Assembly: GCA_012727545.1 (NCBI GenBank)
Contig: JAAYHA010000006.1
Span: forward strand, 1-6,367
DNA from: Synergistaceae bacterium
GTDB lineage: Bacteria; Synergistota; Synergistia; Synergistales; Synergistaceae
Length of the DNA stretch: 6,367 bases
Direction of reading: 5' to 3'
Shown in pieces: positions 1 to 5,982 of the stretch. Position 1 is the stretch's first letter; each line of letters starts with the position of its first letter. The notes beneath the pieces were generated by a model. The model did no database searches, was not told the origin of the DNA, and was given only the letters and a program-made list of their open reading frames with translations. The position numbers were made by a program, and so were the translations under genes.

Positions 1-1
1 T

Positions 2-8
2 AAGGAGG
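2..8 (+). promoter_or_regulatory. Ribosome-binding site of hndA (decides the start)
   Basis: The sequence AAGGAGG lies 9 nt before the ATG at 18-20. An in-frame GTG at 9-11 directly abuts this motif, so it has no usable spacing. The ATG at 18 is therefore the supported start. A TAA at 1-3 overlaps the motif and could be the stop codon of an upstream gene, but nothing else of such a gene is visible. Confidence 0.8.
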
Positions 9-17
9 GTGCGTTTT

Positions 18-500
18 ATGTTAGAGAATATGTCAGAGAAGTCCTGGAAACAGCTGGACCAGCTTTTGGACAGGTACCGGGGCACCAAGGGGAGCGTTAT
101 ACCTGTGCTCCAGCAGGCTCAGGAAATATTCGGATATCTTCCGAAGGATGCCCTGATCAAGATCAGTAAGGAGATCGACATCCCGATCAGCCAGGTGTTC
201 GGTGTTGTAACATTTTATTCACAGTTCCATCTTGAACCGCGTGGGAAGAACATAATAAGGTCATGCCAGGGGACTGCGTGCCATGTTCGCGGAGCGAAAG
301 CCGTCCTCAATGCTATCAGGGAGGATCTTGGTCTCAAAGATGGTCAGGTGACGACCCCGGACCTTCAGTTCACGCTTGAAACAGTGGCCTGTATAGGTGC
401 GTGCGGCCTGGCTCCATGCCTGATGATCAATGATGACACACATGGAAGGCTGACCGCCGAGGCGGTAGGCCCAATGCTTGCAAAGTATCATAAAAAGTAA
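18..500 (+). CDS. hndA: NADH-linked [FeFe] hydrogenase, NuoE-like [2Fe-2S] subunit HndA (HydC)
   Basis: This is the small electron-transfer subunit of a soluble Hnd/HydABC-type hydrogenase, homologous to NuoE of complex I. The 160-residue protein has a helical N-terminal half (about 1-75) and a thioredoxin-fold [2Fe-2S] domain. The four expected ligands are present: C83 and C88 (C-x4-C, in SCQGTACHVRG) and C125 and C129 (C-x3-C, in ACIGACGLAP). Length is normal for NuoE/HndA. In the family this cluster sits beside the FMN of the NuoF-like subunit (HndC here). The ATG at 18 was chosen because of its well-placed Shine-Dalgarno; the GTG at 9 is too close to it. The gene is first of four closely spaced genes in the window and lies 18 nt before hndB. 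The hydC/nuoE names are aliases. The context with HndD makes a hydrogenase role far more likely than complex I or formate dehydrogenase. Confidence 0.95.
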   Translation: MLENMSEKSWKQLDQLLDRYRGTKGSVIPVLQQAQEIFGYLPKDALIKISKEIDIPISQVFGVVTFYSQFHLEPRGKNIIRSCQGTACHVRGAKAVLNAIREDLGLKDGQVTTPDLQFTLETVACIGACGLAPCLMINDDTHGRLTAEAVGPMLAKYHKK

Positions 501-518
501 GAAAGGCAGGAGATATCA

Positions 519-896
519 ATGACTATAAAAAGCCTTGAAGATCTCAGGAAGATAAAAGCGGAATCGCAGATACAGACGAAAGCACGCAAGGGCAACGAGA
601 CCCAGGTGATAATCGGAATGGGTACCTGCGGGATAGCGGCAGGAGCCCGCGAAGTTTTGGCAGCTGTCCTTGAAGAACTTGCAAAGCGCAACCTGAATAA
701 TGTTTCAGTCCTTCAGACCGGGTGCATAGGGATGTGCCAGAAGGAACCCCTTATGGATATAGTGCGCCCCGGCGAAGACAGGGTCACCTACGGCCCGGTA
801 TATCCAGCGGATGTTCCCCGCATAATCGCTGACCACCTCGTAAACGGAAATATTGTAGAGGATCTTGTTGTGGCTAAGATCCCCAACAAAGAATAG
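519..896 (+). CDS. hndB: Hydrogenase subunit HndB, small thioredoxin-like (2Fe-2S) ferredoxin-type protein
   Basis: The 125-residue protein has a short charged N-terminus (1-28) and one thioredoxin-fold ferredoxin-like domain. That domain resembles the N-terminal domain of the next gene, hndC: GMGTCGIAAGA with C37, then TGCIGMC with C69 and C73, then a related tail ending PADVPRIIADHLVNGNIV. Only three cysteines exist. The first position of the C-x4-C pair is glycine and the remaining cysteine is shifted by one, so a standard four-Cys [2Fe-2S] site is not obvious. HndB of Desulfovibrio fructosovorans and comparable small proteins in other HydABC operons occupy this same slot. Their role is less well defined than that of the other subunits. 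AGGAG at 508-512 gives a clear start, and the gaps to hndA (18 nt) and hndC (20 nt) imply co-transcription. No membrane segment or signal peptide is visible. Confidence 0.88.
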   Translation: MTIKSLEDLRKIKAESQIQTKARKGNETQVIIGMGTCGIAAGAREVLAAVLEELAKRNLNNVSVLQTGCIGMCQKEPLMDIVRPGEDRVTYGPVYPADVPRIIADHLVNGNIVEDLVVAKIPNKE

Positions 897-916
897 GACT
901 GGGGGAGGAATTTACG

Positions 917-2707
917 ATGGCTCTTGTGAGAGCTCACATATTGATCTGTACGGGTACAGGCTGCACCGCATCCGGAGCAAAGGATGTCCTTGCTAAATTT
1001 GAAGTAGAACTAAAGGCAAAAAAGCTGCGGGAAGAAGTAAGCCTCGTTGAAACCGGGTGTCACGGATTCTGCGAAGGCGGTCCCCTTGTTATCATTTATC
1101 CGGAGGGAACTTTCTACACCCGCGTAAAGCCGGAAGATGTTGCTGAGATAGTTGAAGAACACATACTTAAGGGAAGGGTAGTATCCCGCCTTCTCTTTAA
1201 GGAACCGCTTACGGCAGAGCAGGTCCCTAACTACGATGAGATCGCGTTCTATAAAAAACAGCATCGTCTTGCTCTGAAGAACTGCGGACACATAAATCCG
1301 GATTCTATAGAAGAATACATCGGAGCGGACGGATATGAAGGCCTTGCTAAGGTCCTTCTCGAAATGACACCGGAGCAGGTCGTGGAAGAGATGAAGAAGA
1401 CCGGACTCCGCGGACGCGGCGGCGGCGGATTCCCCACAGGAATGAAGTGGATGTTCTGCGCAAAATCCCCCGGACCCAAGAAATATGTAATATGCAACGC
1501 CGATGAAGGAGACCCGGGTGCATTTATGGACCGTTCGCTTCTTGAGGGAGATCCTCACAGGATCCTTGAAGGAATGGCTATCTGTGCCTACGCTATAGGA
1601 TCTGATGAGGGATATATCTACTGCCGCGCCGAGTATCCGCTTGCGATAAAGAGACTGAAACAGGCGATCGCTCAGGCTGAAGAGGCAGGGCTTCTCGGCG
1701 AGAAGATACTCGGGACCGATTTCAATTTTACGCTCCATATCAAAGAGGGAGCAGGCGCGTTTGTCTGTGGCGAAGAGACAGCCCTCATGGCCTCGATCGA
1801 AGGCAAACGAGGCATGCCGCGTCCCCGTCCCCCGTTCCCTGCAGTAAAGGGGCTCTGGGACAAGCCTTCCAACATCAACAATGTTGAGACCTTTGCCAAC
1901 GTTCCCTATATATTCAGGGTCGGAGCTGAGGAATATGCGAAGCTCGGTACGGAGAAATCAAAGGGGACCAAGGTCTTCGCCCTTACCGGAAAGATCAACA
2001 ACACAGGGCTTGCCGAAGTCCCGATGGGGATCACGATGCGCGAGATCATCTTCGACATCGGCGGCGGCATCATGGGCGGCAAGAAGTTCAAGGCCGTCCA
2101 GATAGGCGGACCGTCGGGCGGATGCATTCCGGAAGAACTGCTTGATACTCCCGTTGACTATGATTCACTTATAGCTGCAGGAGCAATGATGGGTTCCGGA
2201 GGACTGGTAGTAATGGACGAAGAGACCTGCATGGTGGACGTTGCCAAGTTCTTCCTCAACTTCACCCAGTCTGAATCCTGCGGCAAATGCACACCATGCC
2301 GCGAAGGAACCAAACGCATGCTCGAAATGCTGACTGCAATAACAGAAGGAAACGGAAAAGAGGGCGACATAGAGAAGCTGGAGAGACTGGCAAAGTCTAT
2401 AAAGGCAGGAGCTCTATGCGCACTCGGACAGACTGCTCCCAACCCGATCCTTTCCACACTTCGCTACTTCAGGGATGAATACGAGGCCCACATTTTCGAG
2501 AAGAGATGCCCTGCGGGAGTCTGCACTGCGCTGATAGGATACAAGATCACCGAAAAGTGCGTTGGCTGCGGCCTCTGCAAAAAAGTATGCCCTGTTGACG
2601 CAATATCCGGAGAACCCAAAGGAAAGCACACCATTGATCCTGAGAAGTGCATTAAGTGCGGAGCCTGTATGGAAAAATGCCCGTTCAAGGCAATAATCCG
2701 CGGTTGA
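917..2707 (+). CDS. hndC: NADH-linked [FeFe] hydrogenase, NuoF-like FMN/NAD(P)-binding subunit HndC (HydB)
   Basis: This is the flavin subunit that exchanges electrons with NAD(P)(H), and in bifurcating members also routes them to ferredoxin. Domains in order (596 aa) are as follows. A thioredoxin-like [2Fe-2S] domain has C11, C16, C48 and C52. The NuoF core has the nucleotide-binding GRGGGGFPTG at 166-175, the FMN-site CNADEGDPGAF at 193-203 and GAGAFVCGEETAL at 278-290. The NuoF [4Fe-4S] site has C455, C458, C461 (ESCGKCTPCREG) and C501. A two-[4Fe-4S] ferredoxin domain has C548/551/554/558 and C578/581/584/588. The last domain is absent from respiratory NuoF and typical of HydB/HndC. H525, C531 and C536 lie in the linker before it. 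GGAGG at 904-908 supports the ATG. NAD versus NADP preference cannot be read from the sequence. The protein is predicted to be cytoplasmic. Confidence 0.96.
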   Translation: MALVRAHILICTGTGCTASGAKDVLAKFEVELKAKKLREEVSLVETGCHGFCEGGPLVIIYPEGTFYTRVKPEDVAEIVEEHILKGRVVSRLLFKEPLTAEQVPNYDEIAFYKKQHRLALKNCGHINPDSIEEYIGADGYEGLAKVLLEMTPEQVVEEMKKTGLRGRGGGGFPTGMKWMFCAKSPGPKKYVICNADEGDPGAFMDRSLLEGDPHRILEGMAICAYAIGSDEGYIYCRAEYPLAIKRLKQAIAQAEEAGLLGEKILGTDFNFTLHIKEGAGAFVCGEETALMASIEGKRGMPRPRPPFPAVKGLWDKPSNINNVETFANVPYIFRVGAEEYAKLGTEKSKGTKVFALTGKINNTGLAEVPMGITMREIIFDIGGGIMGGKKFKAVQIGGPSGGCIPEELLDTPVDYDSLIAAGAMMGSGGLVVMDEETCMVDVAKFFLNFTQSESCGKCTPCREGTKRMLEMLTAITEGNGKEGDIEKLERLAKSIKAGALCALGQTAPNPILSTLRYFRDEYEAHIFEKRCPAGVCTALIGYKITEKCVGCGLCKKVCPVDAISGEPKGKHTIDPEKCIKCGACMEKCPFKAIIRG

Positions 2708-2732
2708 TTCTGGTTGAGAGGAGAGACATTAG

Positions 2733-4478
2733 ATGGAACTGGTAAAGGTAACTATAGATAATAAAACAGTATCCGTACCAAGCAGTTATACGGTAATTGA
2801 AGCTGCCCAGGTCGCCGGCATACATATCCCACAGCTCTGCTACCACTCAGAGCTCAGCAAAGAGGGAGCATGCAGGGTATGTGTAGTTGACATAGAAGGT
2901 GGACGCGGGCTTGGCGCCGCTTGTGTATATCCTGTCTCTGACGGAATGGTCGTCCATACGAACACTCCCCTTGTCAGGGAAACGAGAAAGACGGTAGTAG
3001 AGCTGCTTCTGGCGAATCATCCTCAGGAATGCCTCACATGCCAGAAGAACAATAACTGCGAACTTCAGACGATCGCGGCAGATCTTGGCATACGGGAAAT
3101 ACCATACACAGGTGAAAAACGCGTCGCAGAGAAAGACGAATCCAATCCAAGCATCGTGCGGGATCCGGAAAAGTGCATCCTTTGCGGCAGATGCATCAGA
3201 GCATGCCACGAACATCAGGGCCTTGATGTCTATGCATTTGTTAACCGCGGATTCAAGACCCTTGTTGAACCGGCTTTCAGTTATGGTCTGGATCAGGTCA
3301 CATGTACATACTGCGGTCAGTGTGTCGCAGTATGCCCGACAGCGGCTATATGCGAAAAAGATGACACGGAAAAGGTCTTTGACGCGCTCGGAGATCCCAA
3401 CAAGTATGTAATAGTCCAGACGGCGCCTGCAACACGCGTTGCTCTTGGAGAAGCACTCGGTCTTCCTGCCGGCGAGATCGTCACAGGCAAGATGGTCGCC
3501 GCGCTCCGCAGATTGGGCTTCAACAAGATATTTGACACGGACTTCAGTGCAGACCTCACCATTATGGAAGAGGGACACGAGTTCCTTGACAGAGTGGTAA
3601 ACGGCGGAACACTTCCGATGATAACATCCTGCTCGCCGGGATGGATCAACTTCATCGAAATGAAGTACCCCGACCTTCTCCCGCACCTTTCAACGGCAAA
3701 GTCTCCGCAGGGAATGTTCGGTGCTCTTACGAAGACCTACTGGCCTGAAACACAGGGTATCCCGGTAGAGAATATCTTCAGCGTCTCTGTAATGCCATGC
3801 ACTGCCAAAAAGGCAGAACGTGTAAGGCCTCAGCTCCAGAGCAACCCCGGGATCCCGGATGTTGATGCGGTCATTACGACCAGGGAACTTGCAAGGATGA
3901 TAAAGAGCGCCGGAATCGATTTCAAGAACCTTCCCGAAGAAGAGTACGACAGCCCACTTGGTCTTTCGAGCGGTGCCGCCGTTATCTTCGGTGTGACTGG
4001 CGGAGTTATGGAAGCAGCTCTCCGTACTGTCTATGCCGTCCTCAACGAGGGCAAGGATCTTCCCGGAGTCAACTTCATGCCGGTACGAGGAATGGAAGGC
4101 ATCAAGGAGGCCACGGTCGATGTTCCCGTCAACGGACAGAACGTAACAGTCAAGCTTGCTGTTGCTCACACCCTTAAAAATGCAAGGATCCTGATGGACA
4201 AGGTCCGTGCAGGAGAGGCAGACTACCACTTTATCGAAGTAATGGCATGCCCCGGAGGCTGCATAGGCGGCGGCGGACAGCCCCAGCCTGTCAATGCGGA
4301 AGTCAGGGCAGCCAGAACTGCGGCCGTCTACAGGGTCGATGAGACAAAGACGATCCGCCAGTCTCACAAGAATCCAGACATAGTAGCTCTTTACGATAAC
4401 TGGCTTGGCAAGCCCCTGGGAGAAAAATCGCACCACTTGCTTCACACCCACTACCAAGCTCAGCCAAGAGAAGTATAG
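2733..4478 (+). CDS. hndD: [FeFe] hydrogenase catalytic subunit HndD (HydA)
   Basis: This subunit interconverts protons plus electrons with H2. The 581-aa protein has the modular layout of Clostridium pasteurianum CpI. A plant-type [2Fe-2S] has C36, C47, C50 and C64. A His-ligated [4Fe-4S] has H96, C100, C103 and C109. Two [4Fe-4S] clusters have C148/151/154/158 and C191/194/197/201. The H-cluster domain carries L1 TSCSPGW (298-304), L2 MPCTAKK (C356, K359) and L3 MACPGGCIGGGGQP (C506, C510). A small-subunit-like tail ends in HHLLHTHY. Proton-path residues are retained: acidic residues after TIM at 279-280 and S324 in AKSPQ. L1 has Ser301 where CpI has a cysteine, which is unusual against the textbook motif. 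There is no Tat signal, so a cytoplasmic location is expected. The extra C-terminal [2Fe-2S] domain of Thermotoga HydA is absent. AGGAG at 2719-2723 sets the start, 25 nt after hndC. Maturases HydEFG are not in the window. Confidence 0.97.
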   Translation: MELVKVTIDNKTVSVPSSYTVIEAAQVAGIHIPQLCYHSELSKEGACRVCVVDIEGGRGLGAACVYPVSDGMVVHTNTPLVRETRKTVVELLLANHPQECLTCQKNNNCELQTIAADLGIREIPYTGEKRVAEKDESNPSIVRDPEKCILCGRCIRACHEHQGLDVYAFVNRGFKTLVEPAFSYGLDQVTCTYCGQCVAVCPTAAICEKDDTEKVFDALGDPNKYVIVQTAPATRVALGEALGLPAGEIVTGKMVAALRRLGFNKIFDTDFSADLTIMEEGHEFLDRVVNGGTLPMITSCSPGWINFIEMKYPDLLPHLSTAKSPQGMFGALTKTYWPETQGIPVENIFSVSVMPCTAKKAERVRPQLQSNPGIPDVDAVITTRELARMIKSAGIDFKNLPEEEYDSPLGLSSGAAVIFGVTGGVMEAALRTVYAVLNEGKDLPGVNFMPVRGMEGIKEATVDVPVNGQNVTVKLAVAHTLKNARILMDKVRAGEADYHFIEVMACPGGCIGGGGQPQPVNAEVRAARTAAVYRVDETKTIRQSHKNPDIVALYDNWLGKPLGEKSHHLLHTHYQAQPREV

Positions 4479-4502
4479 AGTTATTTCCAAAATAGGGATT
4501 AA

Positions 4503-4533
4503 AGAGGGGGCCTTCGGGTCCCCTCTCACTTTT
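4503..4533 (+). terminator. Rho-independent terminator of the hnd operon, UUCG tetraloop
   Basis: The left arm is 4503-4512 (AGAGGGGGCC), the loop is TTCG at 4513-4516, and the right arm is 4517-4526 (GGTCCCCTCT). They pair over 10 bp with a single G-U wobble. The loop is closed by C-G, giving the very stable cUUCGg tetraloop. A short T run (4530-4533) follows after CAC. It lies 24 nt after the hndD stop, so it ends the hydrogenase transcript. Confidence 0.9.
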
Positions 4534-4564
4534 CTCCCAATACTAGAATATGATATTTATTCTC

Positions 4565-4592
4565 TTGATACATAGTTTTTTAGATTTATAAA
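4565..4592 (+). promoter_or_regulatory. Possible sigma70-type promoter for the secreted-protein gene
   Basis: TTGATA at 4565-4570 and TATAAA at 4587-4592 are separated by 16 nt. They sit in an AT-rich stretch after the hnd terminator and about 85 nt before the next ATG. The region 4534-4677 holds no gene. It is the only good promoter-like pair I see there, and no operator or riboswitch structure is evident. Confidence 0.45.
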
Positions 4593-4677
4593 TGATATTG
4601 TGATAAATTAATGGCACTTGCATGAGAGGATACTTAGCTTGTAAGACGCCAATAAAAATACATCAGGAGGGATCGTT

Positions 4678-5313
4678 ATGAAAAAGAAATATCTCCTTCT
4701 CAAGACTCTTGTCCTTATCATGGCAGCGGCCTGTACACTGACCGCGACAGCAGGATATGCCGCTTTCCGGCCGGGAGAAAGAGCTTTGAAAATATGGGGA
4801 CAGGACCTGAATCCTTCAAAACAGGCAATATTCCTTAAATTTAAGGCTTCGATGGAGACAGGCGACGGAAGGGAAGAGAGCACGACCATTATGGCAGTAA
4901 AAGGCAAATTCACTTATGTCGATGTAATAAGTGAATCAACACACATAAGCACCATTACGGATACCGCCGCCAGATCTACAGTGGTCCTGTTGCATGAAGA
5001 TAAAATGTACATGAAGATGCCTGACGGATCCTATCAAGCTCCGAACATAAACGAAGGCAGCGATTTATCAGAAGCTGAAAAAGTAAAGATGGTCAAATCT
5101 TCCGGAAAAGAGAAGATCGCGGGCAAAACATATGATTATGATAAGATCACAGTCAACGGAAACATTTCTCAGACATATTACTTCGAGGAAGGCACCGACA
5201 AATGGAAATACTGGAGAACCGACGAAGCTCTGATGGAGATAATCGAATACGGAAACAAAGTCGATGAAGACATCTTCAGGATCCCCAAAGGCTACAGCAA
5301 AATGGAAATGTAA
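4678..5313 (+). CDS. Secreted protein of unknown function, LolA/DUF4412-like appearance
   Basis: The 211-aa protein has a clear Sec signal: MKKK, then a hydrophobic core to about residue 25, with likely cleavage after GYA (residue 28). The only cysteine is C19 (MAAAC), which makes a poor lipobox, so a lipoprotein is possible but less likely. The mature part alternates beta-strand-like segments (AIFLKFKASMET, KGKFTYVDVI, VVLLHEDKMYMKMPDGSY, YDYDKITVNG, QTYYFEEGTDKWKYWRT) and ends in EDIFRIPKGYSKMEM. This pattern recalls LolA/LolB-fold and DUF4412-type proteins, which bind lipid or remain uncharacterised. I recognise the general look and not a specific family. AGGAGG at 4665-4670 is 7 nt before the ATG. 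The gene has its own promoter-like sequence and a strong terminator, so no functional link to the hydrogenase is shown. Confidence 0.8.
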   Translation: MKKKYLLLKTLVLIMAAACTLTATAGYAAFRPGERALKIWGQDLNPSKQAIFLKFKASMETGDGREESTTIMAVKGKFTYVDVISESTHISTITDTAARSTVVLLHEDKMYMKMPDGSYQAPNINEGSDLSEAEKVKMVKSSGKEKIAGKTYDYDKITVNGNISQTYYFEEGTDKWKYWRTDEALMEIIEYGNKVDEDIFRIPKGYSKMEM

Positions 5314-5348
5314 TTGAATATTCCCAAGCTGAAATAATTAGATTTCGC

Positions 5349-5396
5349 AATAAGGCAGGCTCCCTTTTTGACCGAGTCCTGCCTTATTTATTTTTT
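5349..5396 (+). terminator. Rho-independent terminator after the secreted-protein gene
   Basis: A perfect 11-bp stem is formed by AATAAGGCAGG (5349-5359) and CCTGCCTTATT (5378-5388). The pair CTC/GAG (5360-5362 with 5374-5376) can extend it inward past one bulged T. The tail is TTATTTATTTTTT, with six Ts at 5391-5396. It starts 35 nt after the stop codon. The opposite strand lacks a comparable T run, so it works mainly in the + direction. Confidence 0.92.
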
Positions 5397-5450
5397 ATAA
5401 CAGGCATAGCGCAGGTTAAAAAGAGGCCAATAAAATACCTTAACTCTCTG

Positions 5451-5456
5451 TATAAT
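5451..5456 (+). promoter_or_regulatory. Likely -10 box for the cupin gene
   Basis: A consensus TATAAT lies at 5451-5456, 25 nt before the ATG at 5482. No convincing -35 hexamer sits 16-18 nt upstream (the region reads CAATAA). If used, the 5' untranslated region would be about 20 nt and consist mostly of the ribosome-binding site AAGGAGG (5468-5474). The rest of 5397-5450 holds nothing I can name. Confidence 0.45.
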
Positions 5457-5481
5457 AATACTTACAAAAGGAGGGCTGAGA

Positions 5482-5859
5482 ATGGAGCAGGATATCGTAG
5501 TAAAAGATGCTGGGGAGCTTGAACATTTTATTGCAGGGGATCTCTGTTCCCTTGCTGAAGTATTCCACCCAAAAAATGAAGAACTTCCTTTTTGCGGCTT
5601 CTCGATTTCTCATGCCGAGATCCTTCCCCATGGCAGCACAATACCTCACAAACTGGTGAAGTCTTCCGAGGTATACTGGATATTAGAGGGAAGCGGCAAA
5701 CTTTTTATAAACGGAAGAGCGGCAGATCTTAAAAAAGGAAGGGCGGTAGTCGTACCTCCTTCAGCGGTACAGTACGCAGTAAACGACAGCGATCAAAAAC
5801 TGGAATTCCTCTGTATCGTATCACCGCCATGGGATAAGTCAGACGAAGAGATAATCTGA
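5482..5859 (+). CDS. Small single-domain cupin protein
   Basis: The 125-aa protein is one beta-barrel cupin domain. Motif 1 is at 51-70 (G51, H56, L58, E63, G70, in HKLVKSSEVYWILEG). Motif 2 is at 86-101 (G86, P92, Q97, N101, in VVVPPSAVQYAVN). The conserved-looking end is LEFLCIVSPPW. In the standard motifs the metal is held by HxH, E and a second-motif H. Here the second His of HxH is Leu and the motif-2 His is Gln, leaving H56 and E63. I recall archaeal and anaerobe cupins with the same HKL/VQY pattern, so this is probably a subfamily trait and not decay. The function is unknown; a metal-binding or small-ligand-binding role is only inferred. GGAGG at 5470-5474 fixes the start. The gene appears to be monocistronic, between two terminators. 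Confidence 0.88.
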   Translation: MEQDIVVKDAGELEHFIAGDLCSLAEVFHPKNEELPFCGFSISHAEILPHGSTIPHKLVKSSEVYWILEGSGKLFINGRAADLKKGRAVVVPPSAVQYAVNDSDQKLEFLCIVSPPWDKSDEEII

Positions 5860-5889
5860 GCCTTGGTGTTTATGCCGAGGTGGGCTTTT
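5859..5889 (+). terminator. Probable weak terminator after the cupin gene
   Basis: CCTTGG (5861-5866) pairs with CCGAGG (5875-5880), including one G-U. Alternatively, AGCC (5859-5862) pairs with GGCT (5883-5886) around an inner TTGG/CCGA helix. A TTTT run at 5886-5889 follows. The hairpin begins at the last base of the stop codon. It is weaker than the other two terminators, so some read-through is possible. Confidence 0.5.
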
Positions 5890-5967
5890 CATGGTAAGGT
5901 TAAAATATATTTGTTTATATATAAGGAAGCATATTTTAAGATGTCCCCTTTGACGGGCTCAGGATGT

Positions 5968-5973
5968 TAGGAG
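5968..5973 (+). promoter_or_regulatory. Ribosome-binding site of the histidine phosphatase gene (decides the start)
   Basis: TAGGAG lies 9 nt before a TTG at 5983-5985. Its first three bases form an in-frame TAG stop, which bars any start further upstream. The only other in-frame candidate, TTG at 5974, touches the motif and has no spacing. Confidence 0.65.
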
Positions 5974-5982
5974 TTGCAGCTT

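Noticed and set aside
9..17. GTG start of hndA at position 9
   Set aside because: It abuts the AAGGAGG motif, leaving no spacing. The ATG at 18 has proper spacing and gives a normal NuoE/HndA N-terminus.
18..2707. Respiratory complex I (nuoEF) instead of hydrogenase subunits
   Set aside because: HndC carries an extra N-terminal ferredoxin domain and an extra C-terminal two-[4Fe-4S] domain, HndB sits between the two genes, and an [FeFe] hydrogenase follows in place of nuoG.
2847..3686. Long antisense open frame (279 codons) opposite hndD; similar ones at 3690-4529 and 1010-1738
   Set aside because: These lie opposite strongly conserved hydrogenase coding sequence. Their translations show no recognisable domain, and I see no ribosome-binding site that would favour them. 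They are shadows of codon use on the + strand.
4734..4736. Lipoprotein attachment at Cys19 of the secreted protein (MAAAC)
   Set aside because: The residues before the cysteine do not form a normal lipobox (no Leu at -3), and a plausible signal peptidase I site (GYA) follows at residue 28. It is kept only as an alternative.
5911..5937. Possible promoter TTGTTT/TATTTT before the phosphatase gene
   Set aside because: Both boxes match poorly, the spacing is 15 nt, and the region is AT-rich enough to give such matches by chance. Read-through from the cupin gene is also possible.
5891..5953. 20-codon frame (MVRLKYICLYIRKHILRCPL) between the cupin and phosphatase genes
   Set aside because: It has no Shine-Dalgarno, follows directly on the terminator T run, and its lysine/isoleucine-rich content is what AT-rich spacer DNA yields by chance.
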